64,000 nt of DNA, from contig CAZZEH010000005.1 of NCBI GenBank assembly GCA_964653095.1, forward strand, positions 55,240 through 119,239, written 5' to 3'. The position numbers and the translations under genes were made by a program. Source of the stretch: JAMLHH01 sp964653095. GTDB lineage: Bacteria > Bacteroidota > Bacteroidia > Chitinophagales > JADIYW01. The notes beneath the pieces are model-generated. The model was not told the DNA's origin, ran no database searches, and was given only the letters and a program-made list of their open reading frames with translations. The number at the start of each line of letters is the position of its first letter. Positions within the stretch are counted from its first letter, which is position 1. Positions 18,269 to 26,043 of this stretch are shown here, one piece after another.

Positions 18269-20233
18269 TTATTCCCTTCCCATTGCATGCAGTGCATTGA
18301 ATACTGTACGCAGGTCGGTAAAAACATTATAATCCTTGGCATACAGATAATTTTGTCTGTCCAAATACGAAGGCGACATGTCCTCCCTCACGGTATAAAG
18401 ATTGTCCAAAGGAGTCAATACCCCTTTGTTCAGCACCGGAAGTTTTTTGTGCGGACTGCCCTGCTCATGGTATGCCACCCAAGTCTTATGACCTATCAGA
18501 ACCAAAACTATGTTTTTAAAGAAACCCGGTTTGTTTTTCTGCACCCAGATTATCACAGGCGAGAAAACTAAAGCCAAAACTGAAATCACTATATCCGCCA
18601 GCCTTTTAAGTCTTCTGTGATACGATTTATTAATTTTAAATCCGACATCATAAGTCAGAAGTTCTCCCGAAGTGTTTTTGGAATAGCTCCCTATGATGAC
18701 ATCCCCGGCTGCGGCAACTTTATAATTAATTTCTTTGTCGATAGAAGCTATCTGAGAAATAATATCTAAGGAAGAAATATCCTTTGCACTAAAAATTATT
18801 TCGTCCACACTCCTCTGATTGAGAATGTCGCGGATATTTTGCAACTCGCCTAAACAGGTACTTTTCCCTGCATCCCGATTATCCGGAGATATAAATCCGA
18901 TGTAATTTCTCTTGACACTTAAATCATTCAGCAATGAAACAATTCTTTTGCTCTCCTCATAACTGCCTACTATCACAAGGTCCTGGCTATTATAGAAAAG
19001 CAGCTTCCATTTTCCGCTTATTCGGGCATAAACAATCCTGTATAAAGACATCAAAAGCCCGCTAAACAAAAATGTTAACAGAATAATACTTCTTGAAGAT
19101 CTCCACTCTTCGGGGAAAAAACCATAAAAAGTACTGATAGCTACCGTTCCAAACAGCATACCTGTCCACACATGTATTAGTCTCGCCGTTTTTCCATACA
19201 CTCCGACGAGATAATTAAAGAGCAGCCAGGTGCATATATAGATAGGTAAATTCACTTTATAGTGCAATGCCAAAAAATGCAGCTCGTCTGACTTTCTAAT
19301 CCAATTTTCCCAAAGCCACGACAGTCCGATATACGACCCTGCCATGACCAGCATATCCAATACCGGCTGACCTATGGTGTAAAAAATCCGGCTCAAAAGA
19401 GCCATTCCTGCTCTAATATAAATGGCTATCTGAAGTAAAAAGATATACCATTTTCCGCTTTTTCGCTGTATGTTTTTTTGAGCAAAAATGATCATCGCCC
19501 GATAAAAAACCAGCACATAATTCAGGCTCCCTTTTTTCGTGCTCTCGCCTTTGTAATGTATAATTGGTGCCTTGGGATAATAATAATTTTTGTAACCTGC
19601 CTGATTAATCCGGTATGAAAGGTCTATATCTTCTCCGTACATAAAATAATCTTCATCCAACAGACCTACCTGATCCAGCACCGATTTCCGGAGCAGCATA
19701 AACGCTCCTGAAAGTACATCTACTTCGTGTATTTCATCTTCATCAAGATAACCCAAATGATAAGTTCCGAAAATTTTGGACTTGGGAAACAAACGGGCAA
19801 GTCCTGACATCTTAAAAAAAGCCACCTTCGGCGACGGGAAACCTCTCTTGGACTCCGGTAAAAACTCACCCTGTCCATCGTACATTTTCACTCCTAAGGC
19901 ACCTGCATCCTCATGAGTGTCCATGAAATCTGCCACCTGTTGCAGAGTATCTTCACGAATAATAGTATCCGGATTCAGCAAAAGAACGTATTCTGCCTGA
20001 CTCTTTCGGATAGCTAAGTTATTGCCTTTAGAAAAACCAAGATTTTCAGCACTTTCAATCAGTCTGACCTGCGGAAATTCGGACGCGACCATCTCGCACG
20101 AACCATCCACAGATGCATTGTCCACTACAAAAACTTCATATTCAAAATCTACTTCAGACTTGTACACCGCAGTCAGCGCCTGATGCAAAAAGTATTTGAC
20201 ATTATAGTTTACTATGACAATTGACAGTTTCAT
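18269..20233 (-). CDS. GT2 glycosyltransferase fused to membrane and NAD-fold/sugar-transferase-like region
   Basis: 654 residues. The N-terminal GT2 domain (1-240) resembles WbbL-type rhamnosyltransferases: SIVIVNYNVKYFL, VVDNASVDGS, LLNPDTII and the GEDIDLSYR acid motif. Several membrane segments (about 265-405) follow, then a Rossmann-like part (LVIVGSYEESKRIVSLLND) as in CoA-binding domains of polyprenyl-phosphate sugar transferases, and a final KRLADIVISVLALVFSP segment reminiscent of that transferase family without its full catalytic signature. It probably acts on a lipid-linked surface polysaccharide. ATG overlaps the recR stop (ATGA). Confidence 0.82.
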   Translation of the reverse strand: MKLSIVIVNYNVKYFLHQALTAVYKSEVDFEYEVFVVDNASVDGSCEMVASEFPQVRLIESAENLGFSKGNNLAIRKSQAEYVLLLNPDTIIREDTLQQVADFMDTHEDAGALGVKMYDGQGEFLPESKRGFPSPKVAFFKMSGLARLFPKSKIFGTYHLGYLDEDEIHEVDVLSGAFMLLRKSVLDQVGLLDEDYFMYGEDIDLSYRINQAGYKNYYYPKAPIIHYKGESTKKGSLNYVLVFYRAMIIFAQKNIQRKSGKWYIFLLQIAIYIRAGMALLSRIFYTIGQPVLDMLVMAGSYIGLSWLWENWIRKSDELHFLALHYKVNLPIYICTWLLFNYLVGVYGKTARLIHVWTGMLFGTVAISTFYGFFPEEWRSSRSIILLTFLFSGLLMSLYRIVYARISGKWKLLFYNSQDLVIVGSYEESKRIVSLLNDLSVKRNYIGFISPDNRDAGKSTCLGELQNIRDILNQRSVDEIIFSAKDISSLDIISQIASIDKEINYKVAAAGDVIIGSYSKNTSGELLTYDVGFKINKSYHRRLKRLADIVISVLALVFSPVIIWVQKNKPGFFKNIVLVLIGHKTWVAYHEQGSPHKKLPVLNKGVLTPLDNLYTVREDMSPSYLDRQNYLYAKDYNVFTDLRTVFNALHAMGRE

Positions 20234-20856
20234 GAATTGGTACCGGTCGTATAATTTTCATAAGGCCGCCTGCTCTGGATCGAACGGGCCAGTGTTACTT
20301 CATCCACAAATTCGAGTTCTCCCCCAAAAGCCACTCCTCTCGCAAGAGTGGTAATCGTAAGCGGAAATTCGGACAATTGTTTAGAAAGATAAAACAGTGT
20401 TGTATCCCCTTCTATCGTAGGATTTAGCGCCATAATAATCTCCTGCGCCTCTCCATTCCGAATTCTGTTTATCAGACTTTGTATATTCAGTTTCTCCGGT
20501 CCGATTCCGTCCAAAGGAGATATCAGACCACCCAAAATATGATACACGCCCCGAAAATGTCCGGTGTTTTCTATGGCTAACACATCCCTGAAATTTTCGA
20601 CGACACATATCAAATCATGTTTTCTGGATTTGTCAATACAGATACTGCACAGTTCTTCGTCCGAAACATTTCCGCACTGATTGCAATATTTAATTTCAGT
20701 TCGGAGTCTAAAAATGGCTTCCGATATTTTTTTAGACAAATCTTCGTCTTCCTGCAATAAATGTATTACTAATCTTAAAGCTGTTTTTTTACCAATCCCG
20801 GGCAGACTCGCAAAAGCCTGAACTCCATTTTCTATTAATTTTGATGGAAATTCCAT
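20230..20856 (-). CDS. recR: Recombination protein RecR
   Basis: 208 residues from ATG 20856 (MEFPSKLIENGVQAFASLPGIGKKTALR); a start 27 bases upstream would give an untypical extension. Visible are the helix-hairpin-helix, the four-Cys zinc finger CNQCGNVSDEELCSIC, and a Toprim domain (ICVVENFRDVLAIENT to MALNPTIEGD). It works with RecFO in loading RecA at gaps. Directly upstream of, and overlapping, the glycosyltransferase gene. Confidence 0.95.
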   Translation of the reverse strand: MEFPSKLIENGVQAFASLPGIGKKTALRLVIHLLQEDEDLSKKISEAIFRLRTEIKYCNQCGNVSDEELCSICIDKSRKHDLICVVENFRDVLAIENTGHFRGVYHILGGLISPLDGIGPEKLNIQSLINRIRNGEAQEIIMALNPTIEGDTTLFYLSKQLSEFPLTITTLARGVAFGGELEFVDEVTLARSIQSRRPYENYTTGTNS

Positions 20857-21007
20857 AAATGCAAAGGTAATGAATTGATACATAGAGGGAAGACAAAAAC
20901 ACGCATGAAAAGATGTATCAGATAAAACAAAAAAGTAATTGCTGTTTAGAATTTTTTAATATCTAAATCCAATGTGTTCGTAAGAGTATTTTTATCTTTC
21001 GCGATTC

Positions 21008-21577
21008 ATGAGAGTTCTATTCATTTTACTTTTTGGACTTCTGCTGTTCGGATGTACACAAAATGAGAGCAGCAATAAAAATTTGATTACGGTTGATTTA
21101 AGTTTTTTTGAAAAATATGCTCCTTACTGTGAAATTCGCCTTGAACAGGACAATCCGTGCGACCTCGACAGCTGCTTTACCAGTGCCGCTGTGGAAATTG
21201 TAGGAATTGATACCACCGAAAAAAGTCAGACCATTATTTATGCATGGACTTGGGTGGAGCATTTCATTTTTAAAGACTCGCTCATTTTTTCCGGAAACAA
21301 GACTCTTTCTATCGCTAAATTTGCGATGAATATTATCTCCAGAGATTTTTCGGTCGTCACTTTATTTACCCCTGATGAAGAAACCCCGATAGCCGAACAG
21401 CTACGGGAGGAGGGGTTTCCCGAAACGCTCATAAAAACATACTTTGTCAGGCAGCCCGAAAGTATCGAAAAAATCCGAATTCAGGCTTTGGCAGATAAAG
21501 CCAAAGACAAATACAATTTATACCTCCAAAAATCGTATCATCCTGTTCCGGTCGATACGCTGCAAGTCACAGACTGA
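21008..21577 (+). CDS. Uncharacterised lipoprotein
   Basis: 189 residues with a clear lipoprotein signal (lipobox LLFGC, Cys16) and a mature part of mixed alpha/beta character starting TQNESSNKNLITVDLSFFEKYAPYC. Four further cysteines cluster at residues 39-56 (YCEIRLEQDNPCDLDSCF), possibly disulphide-linked. I do not recognise the family. It is followed by the tRNA gene. Confidence 0.6.
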   Translation: MRVLFILLFGLLLFGCTQNESSNKNLITVDLSFFEKYAPYCEIRLEQDNPCDLDSCFTSAAVEIVGIDTTEKSQTIIYAWTWVEHFIFKDSLIFSGNKTLSIAKFAMNIISRDFSVVTLFTPDEETPIAEQLREEGFPETLIKTYFVRQPESIEKIRIQALADKAKDKYNLYLQKSYHPVPVDTLQVTD

Positions 21578-21612
21578 AACCGCTAAACTTCTGAATATTT
21601 TCACAAAACCTA

Positions 21613-21643
21613 TTGAATGAATAAAAACAAAAGCGTATCTTTG
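21613..21643 (+). promoter_or_regulatory. Promoter of the CAU tRNA
   Basis: TTG at 21613-21615, a 20-base spacer and TATCTTTG at 21636-21643: an exact Bacteroidota consensus, 25 bases before the mature tRNA 5' end. Confidence 0.75.
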
Positions 21644-21668
21644 CAGTTCTTTAGGCGAAATTTATCAC

Positions 21669-21742
21669 GGTCCTATAACTCAGTCGGTTAGAGTAACTGA
21701 CTCATAATCAGTAAGTCCCTGGTTCGAGCCCAGGTGGGACCA
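21669..21742 (+). tRNA. tRNA with CAU anticodon (probably Ile2, possibly elongator Met)
   Basis: 74 bases folding as a full cloverleaf: acceptor GGTCCTA/TGGGACC (one T-G pair), D stem ACTC/GAGT, anticodon stem ACTGA/TCAGT with loop CTCATAA, T arm CCTGG-TTCGAGC-CCAGG, discriminator A. CCA is not encoded. The GGTCC acceptor with CTCATAA loop resembles Bacteroidota tRNA-Ile(CAU), read as AUA after lysidine modification; Met cannot be excluded by eye. The D stem has A-T where G-C is usual, on both sides, so pairing is kept. Its last 12 bases recur in the adjoining tandem repeat. Confidence 0.88.
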
Positions 21743-21842
21743 CTCTTAAAGCGGCAATCATCGGGTTGTCGCTTTTTTATTTACTGTATTCTTGGGCGAG
21801 AAGCCTGTCCTGAGCGTAACGAAGTGGAGTCGAAGGAAGCCT
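21731..21842 (+). repeat. Tandem repeat unit A (112 bp) containing the tRNA 3' end
   Basis: The unit starts in the T arm (CAGGTGGGACCAC), continues through a terminator hairpin, then a TCCTGAGCGTAACGAAG element, and is repeated head-to-tail from 21843. Apart from one G/A change in the loop and one extra T, the copies agree over the visible length. Confidence 0.9.
21748..21778 (+). terminator. Rho-independent terminator of the tRNA
   Basis: 10-bp stem AAAGCGGCAA / TTGTCGCTTT (one G-T pair), 8-base loop, then a T run. It lies 6 bases after the tRNA end. Confidence 0.85.
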
Positions 21843-21947
21843 CAGGTGGGACCACTCTTAAAGCGGCAATCATCAGGTTGTCGCTTTTTTATTTTACTGT
21901 ATTCTTGGGCGAGAAGCCTGTCCTGAGCGTAACGAAGTGGAGTCGAA
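21843..21947 (+). repeat. Tandem repeat unit B, running into the assembly gap
   Basis: Second head-to-tail copy of the unit at 21731, again with the tRNA T-arm/acceptor tail (no complete tRNA), a second terminator hairpin at 21860-21890 and the TCCTGAGCG element. It is cut by the N run, so further copies may be missing. Confidence 0.88.
21860..21890 (+). terminator. Duplicated terminator hairpin in unit B
   Basis: Same 10-bp stem AAAGCGGCAA / TTGTCGCTTT and T run as at 21748; the loop differs by one base. Confidence 0.75.
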
Positions 21948-22047
21948 NNNNNNNNNNNNNNNNNNNNNNNNNNNNNNNNNNNNNNNNNNNNNNNNNNNNN
22001 NNNNNNNNNNNNNNNNNNNNNNNNNNNNNNNNNNNNNNNNNNNNNNN
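21948..22047. other. Assembly gap (100 N)
   Basis: Exactly 100 N, a conventional placeholder for unknown distance. The left flank is the tandem repeat; the right flank begins with another TCCTGAGCGAGC-type repeat sequence, so the break is probably repeat-caused. Confidence 0.98.
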
Positions 22048-22200
22048 GGGTTTATCCTGAGCGAGCTTTGCTGAAAACGAAACGTAGGAAACTTATACTT
22101 ACGACTCAACTTAGCACAAAACAAAAGCAGCTTTCTTTGTTTCATGTAACAAAACAAGGGTGAATTTTAAAGACTGATGATTTATCCTTGAGTATTTCAG

Positions 22201-22407
22201 GATTTTAGTATCTTTATTAGAGTTAACAGAGAATGCCTGAGCAACAACATCACACCTTTTATCATTGATGATAATCACAAACAGTTCTACTATCGCGGGC
22301 TGAGAGAGTTTGATTCCGTGTGCGAATATCTGACGGACACCTGCCTGTCAGCTCAGGATATCTATCAAGAATGGGTGAGATATTTTTACGACAGAATGAG
22401 TGAATAA
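22201..22407 (+). pseudogene. C-terminal fragment of a Fic-like protein
   Basis: About 68 in-frame codons ending at TAA 22405-22407, with RECLSNNITPFIIDDNHK, YYRGLREFD and YLTDTCLSAQD. From memory this wording is typical of the C-terminal part of Bacteroidota Fic-domain (AMPylation) proteins. The catalytic HPFxxGN part is absent and no in-frame start codon precedes the fragment: an in-frame stop lies just upstream near 22186. It is a remnant, with the front either deleted or lost in the gap region. Confidence 0.5.
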
Positions 22408-22410
22408 CCG

Positions 22411-23775
22411 CTACTCATATCTAAACTTAAAAGCAGGGTTTCTTTCGTGAGCAGATTCCATAATCTGCTTCAACCTTTTCACCACTTCAGTTTCCTGTTC
22501 ACTTAGGTCTTGTGATTCGGTTGGGTCGGCAGCCAGGTTAAACAATTCCACTTTCGGATTGAGAGAGTTGACCTTGGTATAAACTAACTTCCAGTTGTTT
22601 TGCAGGACAGCCTGTTTACCTCCTCTGCCGTGAAATTCCCAGTATAAAAAGTCGTGTTCTTCCTGCTTTTCTTTGCCTAATAGAGTAGGCAGGTATGAGA
22701 TTCCGTCTATTCTTTTAGGATTGGAAATATCGAGCAGTTCGGTGATTGTAGGAAGAAAATCCCAAAAAGCAGAAACGTGTTCTGTGACCATATCCGGCTG
22801 AATCGTGTTTTTCCAGGATACTAACAGAGGTACACGGATGCCGCCCTCATATAAATCTCTTTTCTTACCGCGAAGACCGCCGGAACTGTTCAGGATAGTC
22901 GGATTGAGACCGCCTTCCGCATGCGGTCCGTTATCACTGGCAAAGAAGATAATGGTATTTTCCAACAGATTAAGACTGTCTAATCTGCTAACAATACGAC
23001 CGATATCATCATCCATCAGGGAAACCATGCTGGCGTATTTCGCAGTAGATTTTCTGTTTTTCAGTCCCAATTTGGACATTTTGGCATCAATCTTCACCTT
23101 TCTTTTATAATGCTTGGTTTTTTCTTTTGGTATCTGAAGCTTCGCATGAGGAATAGTGTAAGCCAAATACAGAAAGAAAGAAGTATCCTGCTCCTGTTCT
23201 ATAAATTTGAGTGCTTTGTCCGTAAAAATGCTGTGGCTGTATTTTCCGCCGTATTCTTTGGTAACTTTTTGATTATCCCACAACTTTCGGGGATAATAAT
23301 GATGGGCTTTTCGCTGGCAATTATATCCGAAAAAGTCATCAAATCCCTGCCAAACCGGATCTCCGGTAGAATAGGTATATCCGAGACCCCACTTCCCTAT
23401 CAGGCTCGTTTTGTATCCGTAATCTCTCAGCAGTTTGGCAACAGTTACCGTACTGTCCGGAAGTGGAAACTGCCCTTCCGGGAATCTTTCTTTATTTCCT
23501 CTTATCGGAGAATGTCCGGCATGCAGTCCGGTCAGTAAAGAAGCTCTGGACGGTGCACAAACCGTATTTCCGGAATAGTGATTTAAAAATTTTATACCGT
23601 TTTCTGCCAGTTGACTTAAATTAGGTGTTTCAATAAAAGTTTGTCCGTAACTTTCCAAATCTCCATATCCTAAGTCATCCGCAAGAATGAAGATAATATT
23701 GGGTTTTGTATTTTGCGACAAAACGACTTGACCGCAAATAGAAGTCAAGATGAAAAGCAGTAAAATCTTTTTCAT
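22411..23775 (-). CDS. Secreted S1-type sulfatase (arylsulfatase A-like)
   Basis: 454 residues with signal peptide about 1-20 (VVLSQ). Metal-binding DD (33-34, ILADDLGYGD) and the formylglycine signature CAPSRASLLTG with Cys73 are intact. The second metal site ASDNGPH is present, followed by the C-terminal DUF4976-like part (WKLVYTKV, LFNLAADPTESQDLS). The Cys form needs an anaerobic-type or FGE maturase, none of which is nearby. No susCD pair or glycoside hydrolase adjoins, so the substrate (sulfated glycan or aryl sulfate) is open. Confidence 0.93.
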   Translation of the reverse strand: MKKILLLFILTSICGQVVLSQNTKPNIIFILADDLGYGDLESYGQTFIETPNLSQLAENGIKFLNHYSGNTVCAPSRASLLTGLHAGHSPIRGNKERFPEGQFPLPDSTVTVAKLLRDYGYKTSLIGKWGLGYTYSTGDPVWQGFDDFFGYNCQRKAHHYYPRKLWDNQKVTKEYGGKYSHSIFTDKALKFIEQEQDTSFFLYLAYTIPHAKLQIPKEKTKHYKRKVKIDAKMSKLGLKNRKSTAKYASMVSLMDDDIGRIVSRLDSLNLLENTIIFFASDNGPHAEGGLNPTILNSSGGLRGKKRDLYEGGIRVPLLVSWKNTIQPDMVTEHVSAFWDFLPTITELLDISNPKRIDGISYLPTLLGKEKQEEHDFLYWEFHGRGGKQAVLQNNWKLVYTKVNSLNPKVELFNLAADPTESQDLSEQETEVVKRLKQIMESAHERNPAFKFRYE

Positions 23776-24205
23776 GGTCGTGCAGTGTTTAATTCATCAT
23801 CCAATTCAATCTCACGAATATACTTCAACAAGGAGCTTACATCCAATTTTTTACTGAGAGAGATGACAGAGATGCACAAATATTTAACAAACATCTATTT
23901 ATTAGAAGAGTGTCGTATAATTTCTTGCAAAATTTATTTTGAGATAAAGCATATCTGCCCGATTATACAAATCAAGAAGCCCTCTCTAAACTAAGAAAAA
24001 ACGGTGTTGAATATATGTTTATTCGCATAAGTTAAAACGAAAACATATGTTCGCTTTTTTAACAATATAACATTATCAAAAGGCGTTTCAATACTTACTT
24101 TGAGGTGAGTTATATCCTTTTTCAAAATGGAATTATCATAATTTTAAATACGCTCCATTCAATCATTTAAAAAACCATTTCACAATTTTATTGTATTTTC
24201 GCGAC
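23776..24205. other. Long AT-rich intergenic region with a terminator-like hairpin
   Basis: 430 bases between the divergent sulfatase and lepA genes. A 69-codon frame at 23785-23994 shows no family resemblance. The notable item is an inverted repeat at 24009-24052 with a following T run. A candidate sulfatase -7 (TATATTCG on the minus strand) lies near 23820. Otherwise nothing is recognised. Confidence 0.5.
24009..24058 (+). terminator. Terminator-like hairpin without an upstream gene
   Basis: Arms GAATATATGTTT (24009-24020) and AAACATATGTTC (24041-24052) pair over 12 positions with one G-T, a 20-base loop, then GC and a run of six T. The right arm is itself palindromic (AACATATGTT). No plus-strand gene ends before it. 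Confidence 0.4.
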
Positions 24206-25996
24206 ATGGAATTTATCCGAAATTTTTGCATAATCGCACATATCGACCACGGCAAATCAACCTTGGCAGACCGTCTGTTGGAATACACAAAGGTAGTATC
24301 TGAGAGAGACCTTCAAAATCAGACTCTCGACGATATGGAGCTGGAACGCGAAAGGGGTATTACCATAAAAAGTCATGCAATACAAATGAAGTATATGCAT
24401 GAAGACAAAGAATACACGTTCAACCTGATTGACACTCCCGGGCACGTGGACTTCTCCTATGAAGTATCCCGTTCGCTGGCAGCCTGTGAGGGTGTATTGT
24501 TGTTAGTTGACGCCACTCAGGGCATACAGGCTCAAACAATCTCCAACCTTTACCTCGCCATAGAAAATGACTTGGAAGTAATCCCGATTGTCAATAAAGT
24601 GGACATGGAAGGAGCTATGATTGAAGAAGTAAAAGATCAGATTGTAGATTTGATTGGATGTGACCGTTCGGACATTTTGGAAGCAAGCGGAAAGACCGGA
24701 ATCGGAATCGAAGCTATTTTGGAAGCCGTCGTGGCAAGAATTCCGGCACCGGAAGGAGATGAAAACGAACCGCTGCAGGCATTGGTATTTGACTCTGTGT
24801 ACAATTCTTTCAGAGGGGTAATAGCCTATTTCAGGATAATAAACGGAAGTATAAAAAAAGGCGACAAGATAAAATTCATGGCGACGGGCATGGAGTATAT
24901 CGCCGATGAAGTGGGCATCCTGCAAATCGACCTGATACCTCAGAATATCGTAAAAGCAGGTAACGTCGGTTACATTATTACCGGGATTAAAAACTCTAAA
25001 GATATTAAAGTAGGCGATACACTTACCAGTGTAGATCATCCGTGTGACAGAGCCATTCAGGGTTTCGAAGATGTCAAACCGATGGTTTTTGCAGGAATTT
25101 ATCCTATCAGCACCGACGAATTCCAATTACTTAGAGAATCATTGGAAAAACTTCAGCTCAACGATGCCTCTCTGACATGGGAACCCGAAACTTCTCTCGC
25201 TCTCGGCTTTGGATTTCGCTGTGGTTTTCTGGGCCTTTTGCATTTGGAAATAGTACAGGAAAGATTAGACAGGGAATTTGATATGGCTGTCATCACGACA
25301 GTACCGAACGTAACTTATCACGCATATCTGAAAGACGGTACCGAAATGATTTTAAATAATCCGTCAGACATGCCTGATCCTTCCTCTCTGGACAGAATCG
25401 AAGAGCCGTTCATAAAAGCACAAATTATTACCAAGCCCGAGTACATAGGTTCACTAATCAAACTGTGCATGGACAAAAGGGGTATCTTAGTGAATCAAAT
25501 TTACCTGTCCGAAACCAGAGTAGAATTGCAATTCGAAATGCCTCTGGCCGAAATCGTATTTGATTTTTACGACCAGTTGAAGTCCATATCCAAAGGGTAC
25601 GCCAGTTTTGATTACTACATTTCCGGCTATCAGGCAAGTGACTTAGTCAAACTTGATATAAAACTGAACGGTGAAACGGTAGATGCTCTTTCTGCACTGA
25701 TACACAAAAGCAAGGCGTATGATTTTGGAAGACGGTTGTGCGAAAAGTTGAAAGAATTAATTCCGAGACAGCAGTTTGTGATTGCCATCCAGGCAGCTAT
25801 CGGCGCCAAAGTAATTGCAAGAGAAACTATTTCTGCTCTTAGAAAAGACGTAACCGCCAAATGTTATGGAGGAGATATTTCCCGTAAGCGCAAGCTGTTA
25901 GAGAAGCAAAAGAAAGGTAAAAAGCGTATGCGTCAGGTAGGAAACGTGGAAGTTCCCCAAAACGCATTTATGGCTGTGCTTAAGCTCAACGAATAA
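24206..25996 (+). CDS. lepA: Elongation factor 4 (LepA)
   Basis: 596 residues from ATG 24206 (MEFIRNFCIIAHIDHGKST); a TTG 15 bases upstream is less likely. Translational GTPase with G1 AHIDHGKS, G2 in RERGITI, G3 DTPGHVDF, G4 NKVD, then EF-G-like domains and the LepA-specific C-terminal domain (YGGDISRKRKLLEKQKKGKKRMRQ). It back-translocates or remodels stalled ribosomes. Convergent with proS. Confidence 0.97.
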   Translation: MEFIRNFCIIAHIDHGKSTLADRLLEYTKVVSERDLQNQTLDDMELERERGITIKSHAIQMKYMHEDKEYTFNLIDTPGHVDFSYEVSRSLAACEGVLLLVDATQGIQAQTISNLYLAIENDLEVIPIVNKVDMEGAMIEEVKDQIVDLIGCDRSDILEASGKTGIGIEAILEAVVARIPAPEGDENEPLQALVFDSVYNSFRGVIAYFRIINGSIKKGDKIKFMATGMEYIADEVGILQIDLIPQNIVKAGNVGYIITGIKNSKDIKVGDTLTSVDHPCDRAIQGFEDVKPMVFAGIYPISTDEFQLLRESLEKLQLNDASLTWEPETSLALGFGFRCGFLGLLHLEIVQERLDREFDMAVITTVPNVTYHAYLKDGTEMILNNPSDMPDPSSLDRIEEPFIKAQIITKPEYIGSLIKLCMDKRGILVNQIYLSETRVELQFEMPLAEIVFDFYDQLKSISKGYASFDYYISGYQASDLVKLDIKLNGETVDALSALIHKSKAYDFGRRLCEKLKELIPRQQFVIAIQAAIGAKVIARETISALRKDVTAKCYGGDISRKRKLLEKQKKGKKRMRQVGNVEVPQNAFMAVLKLNE

Positions 25997-26043
25997 ACCT
26001 CCACCATACTTACATACAATATTCGATTAAGCGAAACGAAAAT

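Noticed and set aside
21731..21947. CRISPR-like array from the direct repeats
   Set aside because: Repeats are adjacent tandem copies with no spacers, and no cas genes are near.
21734..22060. Open frame across the tandem repeat and the N run
   Set aside because: It translates tRNA, terminator and unknown bases; not a gene.
23785..23994. 69-codon frame between sulfatase and lepA
   Set aside because: No homology wording, no ribosome-binding or promoter signal that I can support; likely chance.
24503..25126. 207-codon minus-strand open frame opposite lepA
   Set aside because: Shadow of the highly conserved GTPase frame; no recognisable motifs.
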